This document shows, piece after piece, positions 52,410 through 61,134 of a DNA stretch of 64,000 nt. The position numbers were made by a program, and so were the translations under genes. How positions within the stretch are numbered: the first letter of the stretch is position 1; each line of letters begins with the position of its first letter. This DNA is from Oscillospiraceae bacterium (GTDB taxonomy: Bacteria; Bacillota; Clostridia; Oscillospirales; Ruminococcaceae), in assembly GCA_017848055.1 (NCBI GenBank), contig JAGALZ010000010.1, positions 33,301 through 97,300 on the forward strand. Direction: 5' to 3'. Under the pieces are notes generated by a model. It searched no databases, had not been told where the DNA came from, and was given only the letters and a program-made list of their open reading frames with translations.

Positions 52410-53345
52410 TCAGATGATGATATTTTCGCGTTCAATGTATTCCATCGCAAGCTCTGCCGAAACAGCGCCGTCAGCTACAGCGGTAACAACCTGCCGAAGC
52501 CTCTTTGTCCTTACATCGCCCGCAGCAAAGACACCACTCAGGTTTGTTTTTGTGTCTTCTCCGGCAATAATATATCCGCTGTCGTCAAGCCCGATTTCAT
52601 CGCCTAAAAAGTCCGTTTCAGGCTTTCTTCCGATGCTTATGAAAATACCGTCGCAGGTAATATCTCTTGCCTTGCTGTCCTTGACATTCCGAATTTTAAG
52701 CCCGTCAATGCGGTTTTCTCCAACAATATCCTCGGCAACGCTGTCGTAGATTATTTCGATGTTTGATGCCTGCGAAAGCGGCTGCAAATATATTTTCGTT
52801 GCACGCAGAGTGTCACGACGATGTATAAGATATACTTTCTTTGCAAGCTTTGAAAGATACAACGCATCAGCCACCGCAGAGTTACCGCCGCCGATTACAG
52901 CAACCGTCTTGTCCTTGTAAAACCTGCCGTCACAGTGTGCACAGTAGTGAACGCCTCTGCCGGTTAGTTTTTCTTCCTTGTCAAGTCCAAGCTTCCTGGG
53001 ACTTGCACCCGCTGCAATGATAACGGTTTTTGCAAGATACTCTTTTGAAAATCCGCAAAGCTTTTTCACGGTACCTGAAAGCTCACAAGATGATATCTCA
53101 TCATAGACAGTTTCAGCGCCGTACTTTTCAGCCTGAATCCTCATATTTTCAGAAAGTGTAAATCCGTCAATGCCGTCTTTGAATCCGGGATAATTCTCGA
53201 TAATATCGGTTAACATCATCTGTCCGCCTGCCGACATCTTTTCGATTACAAGTGTGTCAAGTCCTGCCCTCGATGCGTAAAGTGCCGCAGAATATCCCGA
53301 AGGGCCGCCGCCGATTATTACAGTATCGTAAATTCGCTTGCTCAT
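52410..53345 (-). CDS. trxB: Thioredoxin reductase
   Basis: FAD-dependent reductase of thioredoxin, 311 residues from the ATG at 53345 (ribosome site GGGGAG). The FAD motif VIIGGGPSGYSAALYASRAG is at 9-28, the redox-active CAHC at 135-138, the second nucleotide-binding motif AVIGGGNSAVADALYL at about 149-164, and GVFAAGDVRTK near the C-terminus. The likely partner thioredoxin gene lies at 55052, two genes away, beside rubrerythrin. NADPH use is the family norm; some clostridial members use ferredoxin instead. Confidence 0.95.
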   Translation of the reverse strand: MSKRIYDTVIIGGGPSGYSAALYASRAGLDTLVIEKMSAGGQMMLTDIIENYPGFKDGIDGFTLSENMRIQAEKYGAETVYDEISSCELSGTVKKLCGFSKEYLAKTVIIAAGASPRKLGLDKEEKLTGRGVHYCAHCDGRFYKDKTVAVIGGGNSAVADALYLSKLAKKVYLIHRRDTLRATKIYLQPLSQASNIEIIYDSVAEDIVGENRIDGLKIRNVKDSKARDITCDGIFISIGRKPETDFLGDEIGLDDSGYIIAGEDTKTNLSGVFAAGDVRTKRLRQVVTAVADGAVSAELAMEYIERENIII

Positions 53346-53393
53346 TTTTAGTCTCCCCATAGTTTATAATCTGTGGAAAATATGTTATTACTC

Positions 53394-53428
53394 AAAAAAA
53401 GCCGCCTGACTATTAAGACAGGCGGCCT
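53394..53428 (-). terminator. Terminator of the rubrerythrin gene
   Basis: On the minus strand, a GCCGCCTG / CAGGCGGC stem followed by TTTTTTTG. Confidence 0.85.
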
Positions 53429-53437
53429 TATAATCAA

Positions 53438-54094
53438 TTAGTAGTTTTCTTTTCTTACTTCAAAGAATGCCTGTGGGTGATTGCAGACAGGGCAAACATC
53501 AGGTGCCTTTGTGCCGATTACCATGTGTCCGCAGTTGCGGCATTCCCATACTGTAACACCGCTCTTTTCGAATACTTCCTTAGCTTCAACGTTGTGAAGA
53601 AGTGCTCTGTATCTTTCCTCGTGTGACTTTTCGATAGCAGCAACGCCTCTGAACTGTTCAGCAAGCTCGTGGAAGCCTTCTTCGTCAGCTTCCTTAGCAA
53701 ATGTGTCGTACATATCGGTCCACTCGTAGTTTTCGCCTTCAGCAGCGTGGAGAAGATTTTCTGCAGTATCGCCAAGCTCGCCGAGTGCCTTGAACCAAAG
53801 CTTTGCGTGCTCCTTTTCGTTTTCAGCAGTCTTTAAGAAAATCTCAGCAATCTGCTCGTAGCCTGCCTTCTTTGCAACAGAAGCAAAGTATGTATATTTG
53901 TTTCTAGCCTGTGATTCACCTGCAAAAGCCTCTCTGAGGTTCTTTTCGGTCTTTGTTCCTGCATACTTGTTTTTAGCAGGTGCCTCAGCCTTTTCAAACT
54001 TTGTAGCAGGCTGCTTGCACTTAGGACATACAAAATCCTCTGTAAGCTCTCCGTTGTGAATGTAGCCGCAAATTGAACATTTCCACATTGACAT
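53438..54094 (-). CDS. Rubrerythrin with rubredoxin-like domains at both ends
   Basis: A peroxide-reducing diiron protein of strict anaerobes, 218 residues. An N-terminal rubredoxin-like knuckle pair (CSIC at 6-9, CPKC at 23-26) precedes the ferritin-like domain, which has the diiron carboxylate/His motifs [17 protein letters not shown] and EKSHEER. A second rubredoxin-like pair (CRNC and CPVC) closes the protein. Classic rubrerythrin has only the C-terminal pair, and reverse rubrerythrin only the N-terminal one. The ATG follows AAAGGAG. It is near trxB and trxA, which fits oxidative-stress defence. Confidence 0.93.
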   Translation of the reverse strand: MSMWKCSICGYIHNGELTEDFVCPKCKQPATKFEKAEAPAKNKYAGTKTEKNLREAFAGESQARNKYTYFASVAKKAGYEQIAEIFLKTAENEKEHAKLWFKALGELGDTAENLLHAAEGENYEWTDMYDTFAKEADEEGFHELAEQFRGVAAIEKSHEERYRALLHNVEAKEVFEKSGVTVWECRNCGHMVIGTKAPDVCPVCNHPQAFFEVRKENY

Positions 54095-54148
54095 AATAAA
54101 TTTCTCCTTTATAATAGCATAATCTGTGTGGATTTTTGGTTTTGAAGA

Positions 54149-54177
54149 TTGACATATCCGCCTTGCGGTGATATAAT
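54149..54177 (+). promoter_or_regulatory. Promoter of the MBL-fold protein gene
   Basis: TTGACA (54149-54154), 17 bases, TATAAT (54172-54177): a perfect consensus. The spacer contains the palindrome CCGCCTTGCGG, a possible operator. Confidence 0.75.
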
Positions 54178-54273
54178 TTCAAAAACAGCAATCCACCTTG
54201 AGTTAATAATAACAAATTACAGACATAAAGTCAATGATAATTTATTGAATTTTTATAGTTAGGAGAAAAAACA

Positions 54274-55047
54274 ATGCGAATAACCTGCCTTAACGAAAAT
54301 ACACCGTTTAGCAGTGACTTTTCCTGTGAGCACGGGCTGTCACTCTATATAGAAACCGAGAACAGTAACATACTCTTTGATATGGGGCAAACCCCGCTCT
54401 TTTCCGAAAACGCCAAAAAGCTCGGTGTCGATTTGACAAAGGTCGATTTTGCCGTTCTCTCACACGGCCATTACGACCACGGCGGAGGACTTGAAACCTT
54501 CCTTGAAATCAATACCCATGCCCCCGTGTACCTCAGCGAATATGCTTTCGAGGAGCACTATAACGGCGAAAGATATATCGGACTCGACAGTTCGCTTGCA
54601 CAAAGTCCAAGACTTCGCTTTGTCAAGGATTCTATAAACCTGTCCGATAATATCTCGCTCTTCCACAACAACGACAAGCCGCTTGTGCGTGATATCGACA
54701 GTGGCGGACTCTCTGCCGTAATTGATGGCAGAAAGTCTGACGAAACCTTCCGTCACGAGCTGTATATGCTTGTGAAAGAGCAGGGGAAATCAATCCTCAT
54801 AAGCGGATGTTCTCATAAGGGGATTATCAACATCGAAAGCTGGTTTGAGCCCGACGTGCTTGTCGGTGGCTTCCACCTTTCAAAGTATCCTCTTGACGAT
54901 ACCCTTGCAGATATCGCAAAAACGCTCTCTCAGCATAAAACAAGCTTCATTACCTGCCACTGCACAGGAACACAGCAGTATGAGTTTATGAAAAAGTATA
55001 TCCCGTCACTCGACTATATTTCCTGTGGCAGGGTAATAGAGCTGTAG
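54274..55047 (+). CDS. Metallo-beta-lactamase-fold hydrolase (COG1237-like)
   Basis: A 257-residue MBL-fold protein without a signal peptide. The metal motif is SHGHYDHGGGL (His64, His66, Asp68, His69), with further ligands in GCSHKGIIN and the C-terminal CHCTGTQQ. The N-terminus with NILFDMGQTPLF matches the group annotated as dihydropterin-methyl beta-ribofuranosylaminobenzene phosphate synthase-like proteins, whose function in bacteria is unsettled. It is convergent with trxA, only 4 bases between stop codons. Confidence 0.88.
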   Translation: MRITCLNENTPFSSDFSCEHGLSLYIETENSNILFDMGQTPLFSENAKKLGVDLTKVDFAVLSHGHYDHGGGLETFLEINTHAPVYLSEYAFEEHYNGERYIGLDSSLAQSPRLRFVKDSINLSDNISLFHNNDKPLVRDIDSGGLSAVIDGRKSDETFRHELYMLVKEQGKSILISGCSHKGIINIESWFEPDVLVGGFHLSKYPLDDTLADIAKTLSQHKTSFITCHCTGTQQYEFMKKYIPSLDYISCGRVIEL

Positions 55048-55051
55048 CAAT

Positions 55052-55360
55052 TTATCTTGACAGCATGGAGATGATAGCAGGTTTGCTTTTTGCGCCAACC
55101 GATGTGTCAACAGCCTCGCCGTTTTCGAAAAGCACGAGCGTCGGAATGCTCATAACCCCGTACTGTGAAGCAAGCTCAGGGTTTTCGTCAACATCGACCT
55201 TTGCAATGACAAATTGCGGAAATTCTTCACAAATCTGTTCAAGTATCGGCCCCATCATTCTGCAAGGCCCGCACCAGGTCGCAAAAAAGTCAACCAGAAT
55301 ACGCTTGTTTTCCTGAAGTGCAGAATTGAAGTTATCCTTGTTTAAATGCAGTAATGCCAT
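55052..55360 (-). CDS. trxA: Thioredoxin
   Basis: A dithiol carrier of 102 residues from the ATG at 55360; an upstream GTG at 55369 is too close to the AAAGGA ribosome site. The redox motif WCGPC (Cys30, Cys33) and cis-Pro in SIPTLVLFENG are present. It is reduced by TrxB, encoded nearby on the same strand. It has its own promoter (TTGAAA-17-TATACT). Confidence 0.96.
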   Translation of the reverse strand: MALLHLNKDNFNSALQENKRILVDFFATWCGPCRMMGPILEQICEEFPQFVIAKVDVDENPELASQYGVMSIPTLVLFENGEAVDTSVGAKSKPAIISMLSR

Positions 55361-55386
55361 AATAAACACATCCTTTCTATGATTCT

Positions 55387-55415
55387 AGTATACCCCAAAA
55401 TTTTATGTTTTTCAA
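55387..55415 (-). promoter_or_regulatory. Promoter of trxA
   Basis: On the minus strand, TTGAAA (55415-55410), 17 bases, TATACT (55392-55387). Confidence 0.7.
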
Positions 55416-55421
55416 TATATA

Positions 55422-55464
55422 AACCGAAAAAGTGCCGTTATTTCTAACGACACTTTTTTCGGTT
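55422..55464. terminator. Long perfect-looking hairpin downstream of the oxidoreductase operon
   Basis: AACCGAAAAAGTG(C)CGTTA pairs with TAACG(A)CACTTTTTTCGGTT around TTTC. It works in both directions and should stop the Gfo/Idh transcript before trxA. A second hairpin (CCGCTCACG / CGTGAGCGG, 55573-55610) without a T-run lies directly after the Gfo/Idh stop codon. Confidence 0.75.
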
Positions 55465-55610
55465 GTGGGTTTATATGTATAGCTTCAAGAGCACGTAGGT
55501 TTATGATATGCTGTGTAATCCATTGAAACCGGGGCGGAAACGATACTTATTCCGTTACCATCTTACTTTCCACCGCTCACGAATGGTTTCAAGGCTTTCA
55601 GCGTGAGCGG

Positions 55611-56726
55611 TTACGCTTTTTTTGATGTTTTTTCGTTCTCACGAAGAACATTCAGATGCTTTTCGAAGAGTGCCTCAGCTGTAGGAATTTCAGCCCAGTC
55701 ATTTGTCCAGGTTGAAAGATAAGCAGCGTTTGAAATTGAAAGGGAATTAAGTCCCTCTTCGCCTCTTGCAACCATCGGAGTTCCGTTCAGAATAGACTGT
55801 GCGAATGCCTCAAGAACCTCAGGGTGTCCTTCCGGCTCAGGAGCTGTGAACTCCTCGTAAGTGTTGCCCGGGGTAGAGAAGCCCTCAGTAGATGTGAAGC
55901 AGTACTCACGCTCAGGTGTGTCAAGCTTCCACCAGCAGAGCTTGCCGTGCTCAACAACAATCTTACCCTTGTCACCTGTGATTTCAAGTCTGTTTGTACC
56001 GCAAGCGTCGCCGGTAGTTGTGATAAATGTCGCAGTAGCACCGTTTTCGTATTCGCCGAAAATGGTTACATCGTCTTCAACGTCAATGTTGTGGTATTTG
56101 CCGAACTCACAGAATGCTCTGATTCTCTTTGGCATACCGAAAATCCACTGCCAGAGGTCGAGATTGTGAGGTGCCTGGTTGAGAAGAACTCCGCCACCTT
56201 CACCATTCCATGTAGCTCTCCAGCTTCCTGAGTTGTAGTATGCCTGAGTTCTGTACCAGTTTGTGATAATCCATACCATTCTCTTAAGCTCGCCGAGCTG
56301 ACCGCCCTGTACGATTTCACGAGCCTTTGCAAACATAGGATTTGTACGCTGGTTGAACATAATTCCGAACTTTACGCCCGATTTTTCAGCAGCCTCGTTC
56401 ATTTCTCTTACCTGTCTTGCATAAACGCCTGCAGGCTTTTCTGTAAGTACGTGAACACCTCTCTTGAATGCCTCGATAGCAATAGTAGGGTGGTCGTAAT
56501 GAGGAACTGCAATAAGAACAGCGTCAACAAGCTTGCTGTCGAGAAGCTCCTTGTAGTCGGTAAAGCGTGCAACCTCAGGGTGCTCCTTTGCCTTTTCCAT
56601 CTTGTCTGGGTTTATGTCGCATACTGCAGCGATTTCAACGGAAGGACACTTTCCACCGAATACATTGTAGAAATGTCCGCTTCCCATGTTACCGAGTCCG
56701 ATTACACCAAGTCTGATTTTTTCCAT
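55611..56726 (-). CDS. Gfo/Idh/MocA-family oxidoreductase
   Basis: An NAD(P)-dependent sugar or sugar-acid dehydrogenase, 371 residues. The Rossmann motif GLGNMGSGH is at about 10-18, and the catalytic-type EKPAG lies at about 95-99. The C-terminal substrate domain has NQAPHNLDLWQWIFG, with the conserved His. It starts 11 bases after the sugar isomerase gene and shares its transcript. The locus suggests a uronate or related sugar-acid substrate; the precise reaction is unknown. Confidence 0.9.
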   Translation of the reverse strand: MEKIRLGVIGLGNMGSGHFYNVFGGKCPSVEIAAVCDINPDKMEKAKEHPEVARFTDYKELLDSKLVDAVLIAVPHYDHPTIAIEAFKRGVHVLTEKPAGVYARQVREMNEAAEKSGVKFGIMFNQRTNPMFAKAREIVQGGQLGELKRMVWIITNWYRTQAYYNSGSWRATWNGEGGGVLLNQAPHNLDLWQWIFGMPKRIRAFCEFGKYHNIDVEDDVTIFGEYENGATATFITTTGDACGTNRLEITGDKGKIVVEHGKLCWWKLDTPEREYCFTSTEGFSTPGNTYEEFTAPEPEGHPEVLEAFAQSILNGTPMVARGEEGLNSLSISNAAYLSTWTNDWAEIPTAEALFEKHLNVLRENEKTSKKA

Positions 56727-56737
56727 AGTGATTCTCC

Positions 56738-57556
56738 TTATATAAGCTTTTTGATTGCGTCACAAGCTGCCTTGAATGCCGCCTGCGACGACGGATAAGT
56801 AAACTTCATCTTTGTCTTTTCGTTTTCTTCAAGCTTGTCAAAGCCGTCAAATACCGAAAGATGCGGCTCAAGAGTAAGAACGCTGCCCTTGTACTGCGAA
56901 AGAAGATATGGGAGATTTCCGATTCCTTCACCTGCAGGAACAACTGAGCCGTCAGCCAGTGCGTCCTTTATGTGCATGTATTCAACGTAAGGTGAGAGCA
57001 TTTTCCAAGCCTTGATAGTGTCCTGACCGCACTGAATAAAGTTTGCAGGGTCAAATACTGCCTTAAGTGCAGGAAATTCCTTGTGTATTTCAAGACAGCG
57101 AACAGCCATATCGCCGTAGATGCCCTTTTCATTTTCGTGACAGAGAATAATATCGCTGTTTTTAGCCGCCTCAACAAAACAGCTGAGTCTTTCAAATACC
57201 TTGTCCTTGTATTTTTCTTCTTCACCAGATGGTACATAGAAGCTGAACATTCTGATGTGCTTAGCGCCCAGTATGTCAGCGTTTTCAAGTCCTCGCTTGA
57301 ATGATTCAAGATGACCTTCAAAGCCGTCGCCCATTCCCATTTTACCAAATGGTGAGCCAAGCGACCATACAGCCAGTCCCTCTGCTGAAAGACGCTCTTT
57401 TATTTCCTTTGCCTTTTCGGATGTTATCTCGGAAATGTTCTGTCCGTCAACACCTCTTATTTCAAGAAATTCAACTCCGTTGTCCTTCATTGCCCTAATC
57501 TGTCCGTCAAGTCTGCCGTCTGCCTCGTCAGCAAAAGCCGCAAGTCTGAAATTCAT
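56738..57556 (-). CDS. Xylose-isomerase-like TIM-barrel sugar isomerase/epimerase
   Basis: A 272-residue AP-endonuclease-2/xylose-isomerase-type barrel. Characteristic metal-binding positions are seen in ILCHENEKGIYGD (Glu), FDPANFIQCG (Asp), EYMHIKDAL (His/Asp) and LTLEPHL (Glu). An AGGAGG ribosome site precedes the ATG. It is the first gene of a two-gene minus-strand operon with the Gfo/Idh oxidoreductase. Its promoter lies in the 60-bp sequence shared with the uxaC promoter, so it is probably co-regulated with hexuronate catabolism. Confidence 0.87.
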   Translation of the reverse strand: MNFRLAAFADEADGRLDGQIRAMKDNGVEFLEIRGVDGQNISEITSEKAKEIKERLSAEGLAVWSLGSPFGKMGMGDGFEGHLESFKRGLENADILGAKHIRMFSFYVPSGEEEKYKDKVFERLSCFVEAAKNSDIILCHENEKGIYGDMAVRCLEIHKEFPALKAVFDPANFIQCGQDTIKAWKMLSPYVEYMHIKDALADGSVVPAGEGIGNLPYLLSQYKGSVLTLEPHLSVFDGFDKLEENEKTKMKFTYPSSQAAFKAACDAIKKLI

Positions 57557-57586
57557 AGAAGAACCTCCTTTTTAGTTTCTGTCTAT

Positions 57587-57615
57587 ATTCTATCACAACA
57601 CAATTTGCATTTCCA
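57587..57615 (-). promoter_or_regulatory. Promoter of the isomerase-oxidoreductase operon
   Basis: On the minus strand, TGGAAA (57615-57610), 17 bases, TAGAAT (57592-57587). The weak -35 lies inside the shared 60-bp sequence, consistent with activator dependence. Confidence 0.65.
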
Positions 57616-57653
57616 TTGTTAATTTATGCAATATGTATTGCAAATTCACGCAT
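57594..57653. promoter_or_regulatory. Shared uronate operator, copy 1
   Basis: A 60-bp sequence matching 63687-63746 at 55 of 60 positions without gaps. It contains inverted arms AATTTGCA (57602-57609) and TGCAAATT (57639-57646). It covers the -35 region of the minus-strand operon and the -35 of the divergent araC promoter. Binding by the AraC-type regulator is inferred. Confidence 0.8.
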
Positions 57654-57666
57654 TATGTGGTATGAT
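57638..57666 (+). promoter_or_regulatory. Promoter of the AraC-type regulator gene
   Basis: TTGCAA (57638-57643), 17 bases, TATGAT (57661-57666). The -35 lies in one arm of the operator, so autoregulation is likely. Confidence 0.7.
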
Positions 57667-57716
57667 TTATTCAGAGTACAAAAAGTACGGAAGGATTGCT
57701 GAGGAGGTGCATCGCC

Positions 57717-58529
57717 GTGAGGGAATTTACTCTGGGAAATATATATTTCAAGCACGACATAAGCGAAAAGCCCAACCCGCCCGACTTTAAAATGCATATC
57801 CATGACAAGTGCGAAATATTTTATCTCGTGAGAGGAAACGTGGAGTATCTCGTTGAAGGCTCCAGGTATCCACTCGAGGAAAACAGCGTTATGATTATCA
57901 GACCTGCCGAAGCACATACCCCGAAGATTTTGACAGATGCCTGTTATGAAAGATATGCCGTGAATTTTCCGCTTTCCTATGTCCAGAGCTTTGACCCGCA
58001 GGGAACTCTGCTTAAAGCCTTTACCGACAGACCGCTCGGAAAGAATAACTGTTATTCCGAAGAAGAGCTCGATATACCGCTTATGAAAAGGCTTCTTGAG
58101 GAAATGGTGGCGTCTCACGCAAGCGATTATGAAAGAAATGTAACCGCATCAACACATATCTATATGATGCTTGATATGATAAACAGAGCTTTTTCAAAAA
58201 AGAAAACAGAGCAGTTTTCACCCAGAAGTCTGTCCGAAAGAATTATTTTCTATATCGACAAGCATCTGTCAGACGAAATCTCCGTGCCGCAGCTTGCAAA
58301 GCATTTCCATCTTAGCGTGTCGCAGTTTTCAAGAGTGTTCAAGCAAGCGACGGGAGCCGCACCATGGGACTATATAACCAAGAAACGCCTTACCCTCGCA
58401 AAGGAAAAAATACTCCTTGGCTATTCTGCAAAGGATGCCTGCGAGGAAACGGGCTTCAATGACTATTCTTCATTTTACAGAGCCTATGTGAAGCTTTTTA
58501 AAAGCTCGCCTCAAAAAAGTGCTGAATAA
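57717..58529 (+). CDS. AraC-family transcriptional regulator of the hexuronate locus
   Basis: A 270-residue regulator starting at GTG (57717), 9 bases after GAGGAGG. The N-terminal cupin-like sensing domain (about 1-130) has HIHDKCEIFYLVRGNVEYLV, a typical ligand-binding barrel strand set. The C-terminal domain has two helix-turn-helix units: ISVPQLAKHFHLSVSQFSRVF and KDACEETGFNDYSSFYRAYVK. It is divergent from the isomerase operon and convergent with the kdgK-uxaC operon. The inducer is probably a uronate or pathway intermediate; this is inference. Confidence 0.92.
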   Translation: MREFTLGNIYFKHDISEKPNPPDFKMHIHDKCEIFYLVRGNVEYLVEGSRYPLEENSVMIIRPAEAHTPKILTDACYERYAVNFPLSYVQSFDPQGTLLKAFTDRPLGKNNCYSEEELDIPLMKRLLEEMVASHASDYERNVTASTHIYMMLDMINRAFSKKKTEQFSPRSLSERIIFYIDKHLSDEISVPQLAKHFHLSVSQFSRVFKQATGAAPWDYITKKRLTLAKEKILLGYSAKDACEETGFNDYSSFYRAYVKLFKSSPQKSAE

Positions 58530-58570
58530 TTTAAAGGACATTACGCCGTTATGGTGCAATGTCCTTTTGT
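58530..58570. terminator. Bidirectional terminator between araC and kdgK
   Basis: An AAAGGACATT / AATGTCCTTT stem with T-rich flank on the plus side and AT-rich flank on the other, serving two convergent genes. Confidence 0.8.
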
Positions 58571-59599
58571 TTATCTCTGGATTCTTCCGCTTGCATCACC
58601 GTTTGCAAGCTTTTCAACCTCTGCAACAGTAACCATGTTGTAGTCGCCTTCAATCGAGTGCTTAAGTGCCGAAGCCGCCACAGCAAACTCAACTGCCGAC
58701 TGTGTGTCCTTCCCCGTGAGCACAGAGTATATAAGCCCCGCACCGAAGGAATCTCCGCCGCCGACTCTGTCGATGATGTGAAGCTCGTACTTCTTCGAGA
58801 AGCAGTATTCGTCGTCAGCTGCGTTGTAAAGCATAGCACTCCAGCCGTTGTCAAATGCCGAGTGACTCTCACGAAGAGTTATCGCAACCATCCTGAAGCT
58901 AAATCTGTCAGCAAGCTGCTTTGCAACCGACTTGTAGCCCTCGTGGTTGAGCTGTCCCGAATAAATGTCAGTAGCCTCAGCCTCGATTCCGAAAACATCC
59001 TTTGCGTCCTCTTCGTTTGCAATGCATACGTCAACATATTCACAAAGCTCACTCATAACGCTTCTTGCCTGCTCCCTCGTCCAGAGCTTTGCTCTGTAGT
59101 TTAAGTCGCATGATATGGTAATTCCACGCTTCTTTGCCGCGTCGCAGGCTTCCTTGCATATTTGCGCAACAGCAGGGGACAAAGCAGGAGTAATTCCCGT
59201 AAAGTGGAACCAGTCAGCATTTCCGAAAATACTGTCCCAGTCAAAATCCGAGGATGAAGCCGTAGCAATCGCCGAATCGGCTCTGTCGTAAATACATACC
59301 GAGCCTCTCTGCGACGCACCCTTTTCATTAAAGTATATTCCGACACGGTTGCCGCCACGAACTATCATCGATGTGTCAACACCATACCGACGCAGACTGT
59401 TTACAGCCGCCTGACCGATTGCGTGAGCGGGAAGCTTTGTTACAAAAGCCGCATCGAGTCCGTAGTTTGCAAGCGAAACCGCAACGTTTGCCTCTCCGCC
59501 GCCGAAAGAGAATTCTACTCTGTCACACTGAACAAATCTCTCATAGTTGTAAGGCTGAAGACGAAGCATAAGCTCGCCGAAAGTAATAATTCTTGCCAT
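58571..59599 (-). CDS. kdgK: 2-keto-3-deoxygluconate kinase (PfkB family)
   Basis: Phosphorylates 2-keto-3-deoxygluconate to KDPG. The 342-residue PfkB-family sugar kinase has the N-terminal segment FGGGEANVAVSLANYG (about 31-46) and the C-terminal signature RVGGGDSFGAGLIYSVL with the catalytic Asp. It is the last gene of the uxaC-uxuA-SDR-eda-kdgK operon, 24 bases after eda. Sequence alone shows a PfkB sugar kinase; the pathway context supports KDG as substrate. Confidence 0.92.
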   Translation of the reverse strand: MARIITFGELMLRLQPYNYERFVQCDRVEFSFGGGEANVAVSLANYGLDAAFVTKLPAHAIGQAAVNSLRRYGVDTSMIVRGGNRVGIYFNEKGASQRGSVCIYDRADSAIATASSSDFDWDSIFGNADWFHFTGITPALSPAVAQICKEACDAAKKRGITISCDLNYRAKLWTREQARSVMSELCEYVDVCIANEEDAKDVFGIEAEATDIYSGQLNHEGYKSVAKQLADRFSFRMVAITLRESHSAFDNGWSAMLYNAADDEYCFSKKYELHIIDRVGGGDSFGAGLIYSVLTGKDTQSAVEFAVAASALKHSIEGDYNMVTVAEVEKLANGDASGRIQR

Positions 59600-59623
59600 A
59601 ATAATTTACCTCTTGTATGAACA

Positions 59624-60250
59624 CTATGCTCTTGCAGCCGCAATAGCTTCCAAGCAAAGTGCAGTAATTCCTTCAAAGTTTCCCTTATCAATCTCCGCCT
59701 TCGGACATACCCAGGAGCCGCCGACAGCGTGGATAAACGGAGCTTCAACATATTCTTTTATGTTAGAGTTGTTGATTCCGCCTGTAGGCATGAATTTTAT
59801 GCCCTTGAACGGTGCCGAAAGATTTTTCATTGCACTCAGTCCGCCGTATATGTTTGCAGGGAAGAACTTTATTACATTGACACCCATATTTACCGCCTGA
59901 GTGATTTCCGATGGAGTTACACAGCCCGGAGTTATCGCAATACCGCAATCAATGCACCAGCTTACCACTCGTGCGTCAAAGCCTGGGGACACTATAAATT
60001 GTGCTCCCATCTCAACTGCCAGCTTGCACTGTTCAAGTGAGAGAATGGTGCCTGCTCCTACCAGCATATCAGGGCAAGACTCCGAAACAGCCTTTATCGC
60101 CATAGGTGCAGCTTCGGTTCTGAAGGTTATTTCCATAACGTCAATTCCGCCTGCAAGAAGAGCCTTCGCCGTATCAACCGCATCCTTTACATCGTCAATG
60201 ACAACTACAGGAACGATTATGGATTTTCTAAGTCTTTCAAGTACATTCAT
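59624..60250 (-). CDS. eda: KDPG/KHG aldolase
   Basis: Splits 2-keto-3-deoxy-6-phosphogluconate into pyruvate and glyceraldehyde 3-phosphate. The 208-residue class I aldolase barrel has Glu40 and Arg44 in MEITFRT, and the Schiff-base Lys128 in NVIKFFPA. The phosphate loop MPTGGIN and the C-terminal AVGGSWVCPK are also typical. The ATG follows GGAGG. It lies between the SDR dehydrogenase and kdgK genes and provides the last step of hexuronate breakdown. Confidence 0.95.
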   Translation of the reverse strand: MNVLERLRKSIIVPVVVIDDVKDAVDTAKALLAGGIDVMEITFRTEAAPMAIKAVSESCPDMLVGAGTILSLEQCKLAVEMGAQFIVSPGFDARVVSWCIDCGIAITPGCVTPSEITQAVNMGVNVIKFFPANIYGGLSAMKNLSAPFKGIKFMPTGGINNSNIKEYVEAPFIHAVGGSWVCPKAEIDKGNFEGITALCLEAIAAARA

Positions 60251-60273
60251 ACTGTAATACCTCCATAAATCCG

Positions 60274-61119
60274 CTATACGCCCGAATATGCCGAGAAGCC
60301 TGCGTCTATCGGTAGTACTACTCCCGTGATAGCTGAAGCGCTCTTATCATCACAAAGGAAGAGCGTAGCGCCTATAAGCTCGCTTGCATCAACAAAACGC
60401 TTTGTCGGTGTGCCGCTTAGAATCTTTTCAGAGCGTGCAGTCAGACTTCCGTCTTCGTTGTAAAGAAGTGCCTTGTTCTGAGCCGATGCAAGAAATCCCG
60501 GTGCAATGGCATTGCATCTGATGTTACTGCCTGCAAAATGAGTTGCAAGCCACTGAGTAAAGTTTGAAATACCTGCCTTTGCAGCAGAATAAGCAGGGAT
60601 TTTTGTAAGGGGAGTGTAGGAGTTCATCGATGAGATGTTGAGAATGCAGCCGCCCTTCTTTTCAACCAGATCCTTTGCAAAAACCTGAGTCGGGAGCAGA
60701 GTGCCTTGGAAATTGAGCTTGAAAACAAAATCAACACCGTCAGCTTCAAGGTCAAAGAATGTCTTTGAGCCTTCTGTTGCCTCGTGCTGATACTCGTTTG
60801 AAGTCGTCGCACGTGGATTGTTTCCGCCTGCGCCGTTCACAAGAATATCGCACTTTCCAAGGTCACTCACTACCGCACTATGAACGTCCTCAAGAGAATT
60901 CTTGTCAAGTACATCTGCCTTGTAGCCCTCGCAGATAAAGCCCTCTGATTTAAGTTCATCTGCAAGCTTCTTTACAGCATCTTCGTTGATGTCAAGTGCC
61001 GCAACCTTTGCACCGCTCTGTGCAAAAGCTCTTGCCATAGCACCGCAGATAAGTCCGCCTGCACCTGTGACAACTACTACTTTATCTTTGTAATCAATGT
61101 TTATAGGAAGTGTCATCAT
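60274..61119 (-). CDS. SDR-family D-mannonate oxidoreductase (fructuronate reductase)
   Basis: A short-chain dehydrogenase of 281 residues. The cofactor motif TGAGGLICG is at 18-26, NGAGG at about 95-99, and the catalytic set is Ser163/164, Tyr177 and Lys181 (YSAAK). Placed between eda and uxuA, it should interconvert fructuronate and mannonate. Enterobacterial UxuB is a long-chain dehydrogenase of another family, but Bacillus uses an SDR enzyme at this step. The assignment rests on family plus operon position. Confidence 0.88.
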   Translation of the reverse strand: MMTLPINIDYKDKVVVVTGAGGLICGAMARAFAQSGAKVAALDINEDAVKKLADELKSEGFICEGYKADVLDKNSLEDVHSAVVSDLGKCDILVNGAGGNNPRATTSNEYQHEATEGSKTFFDLEADGVDFVFKLNFQGTLLPTQVFAKDLVEKKGGCILNISSMNSYTPLTKIPAYSAAKAGISNFTQWLATHFAGSNIRCNAIAPGFLASAQNKALLYNEDGSLTARSEKILSGTPTKRFVDASELIGATLFLCDDKSASAITGVVLPIDAGFSAYSGV

Positions 61120-61134
61120 AAAAGTTACCTCTCT

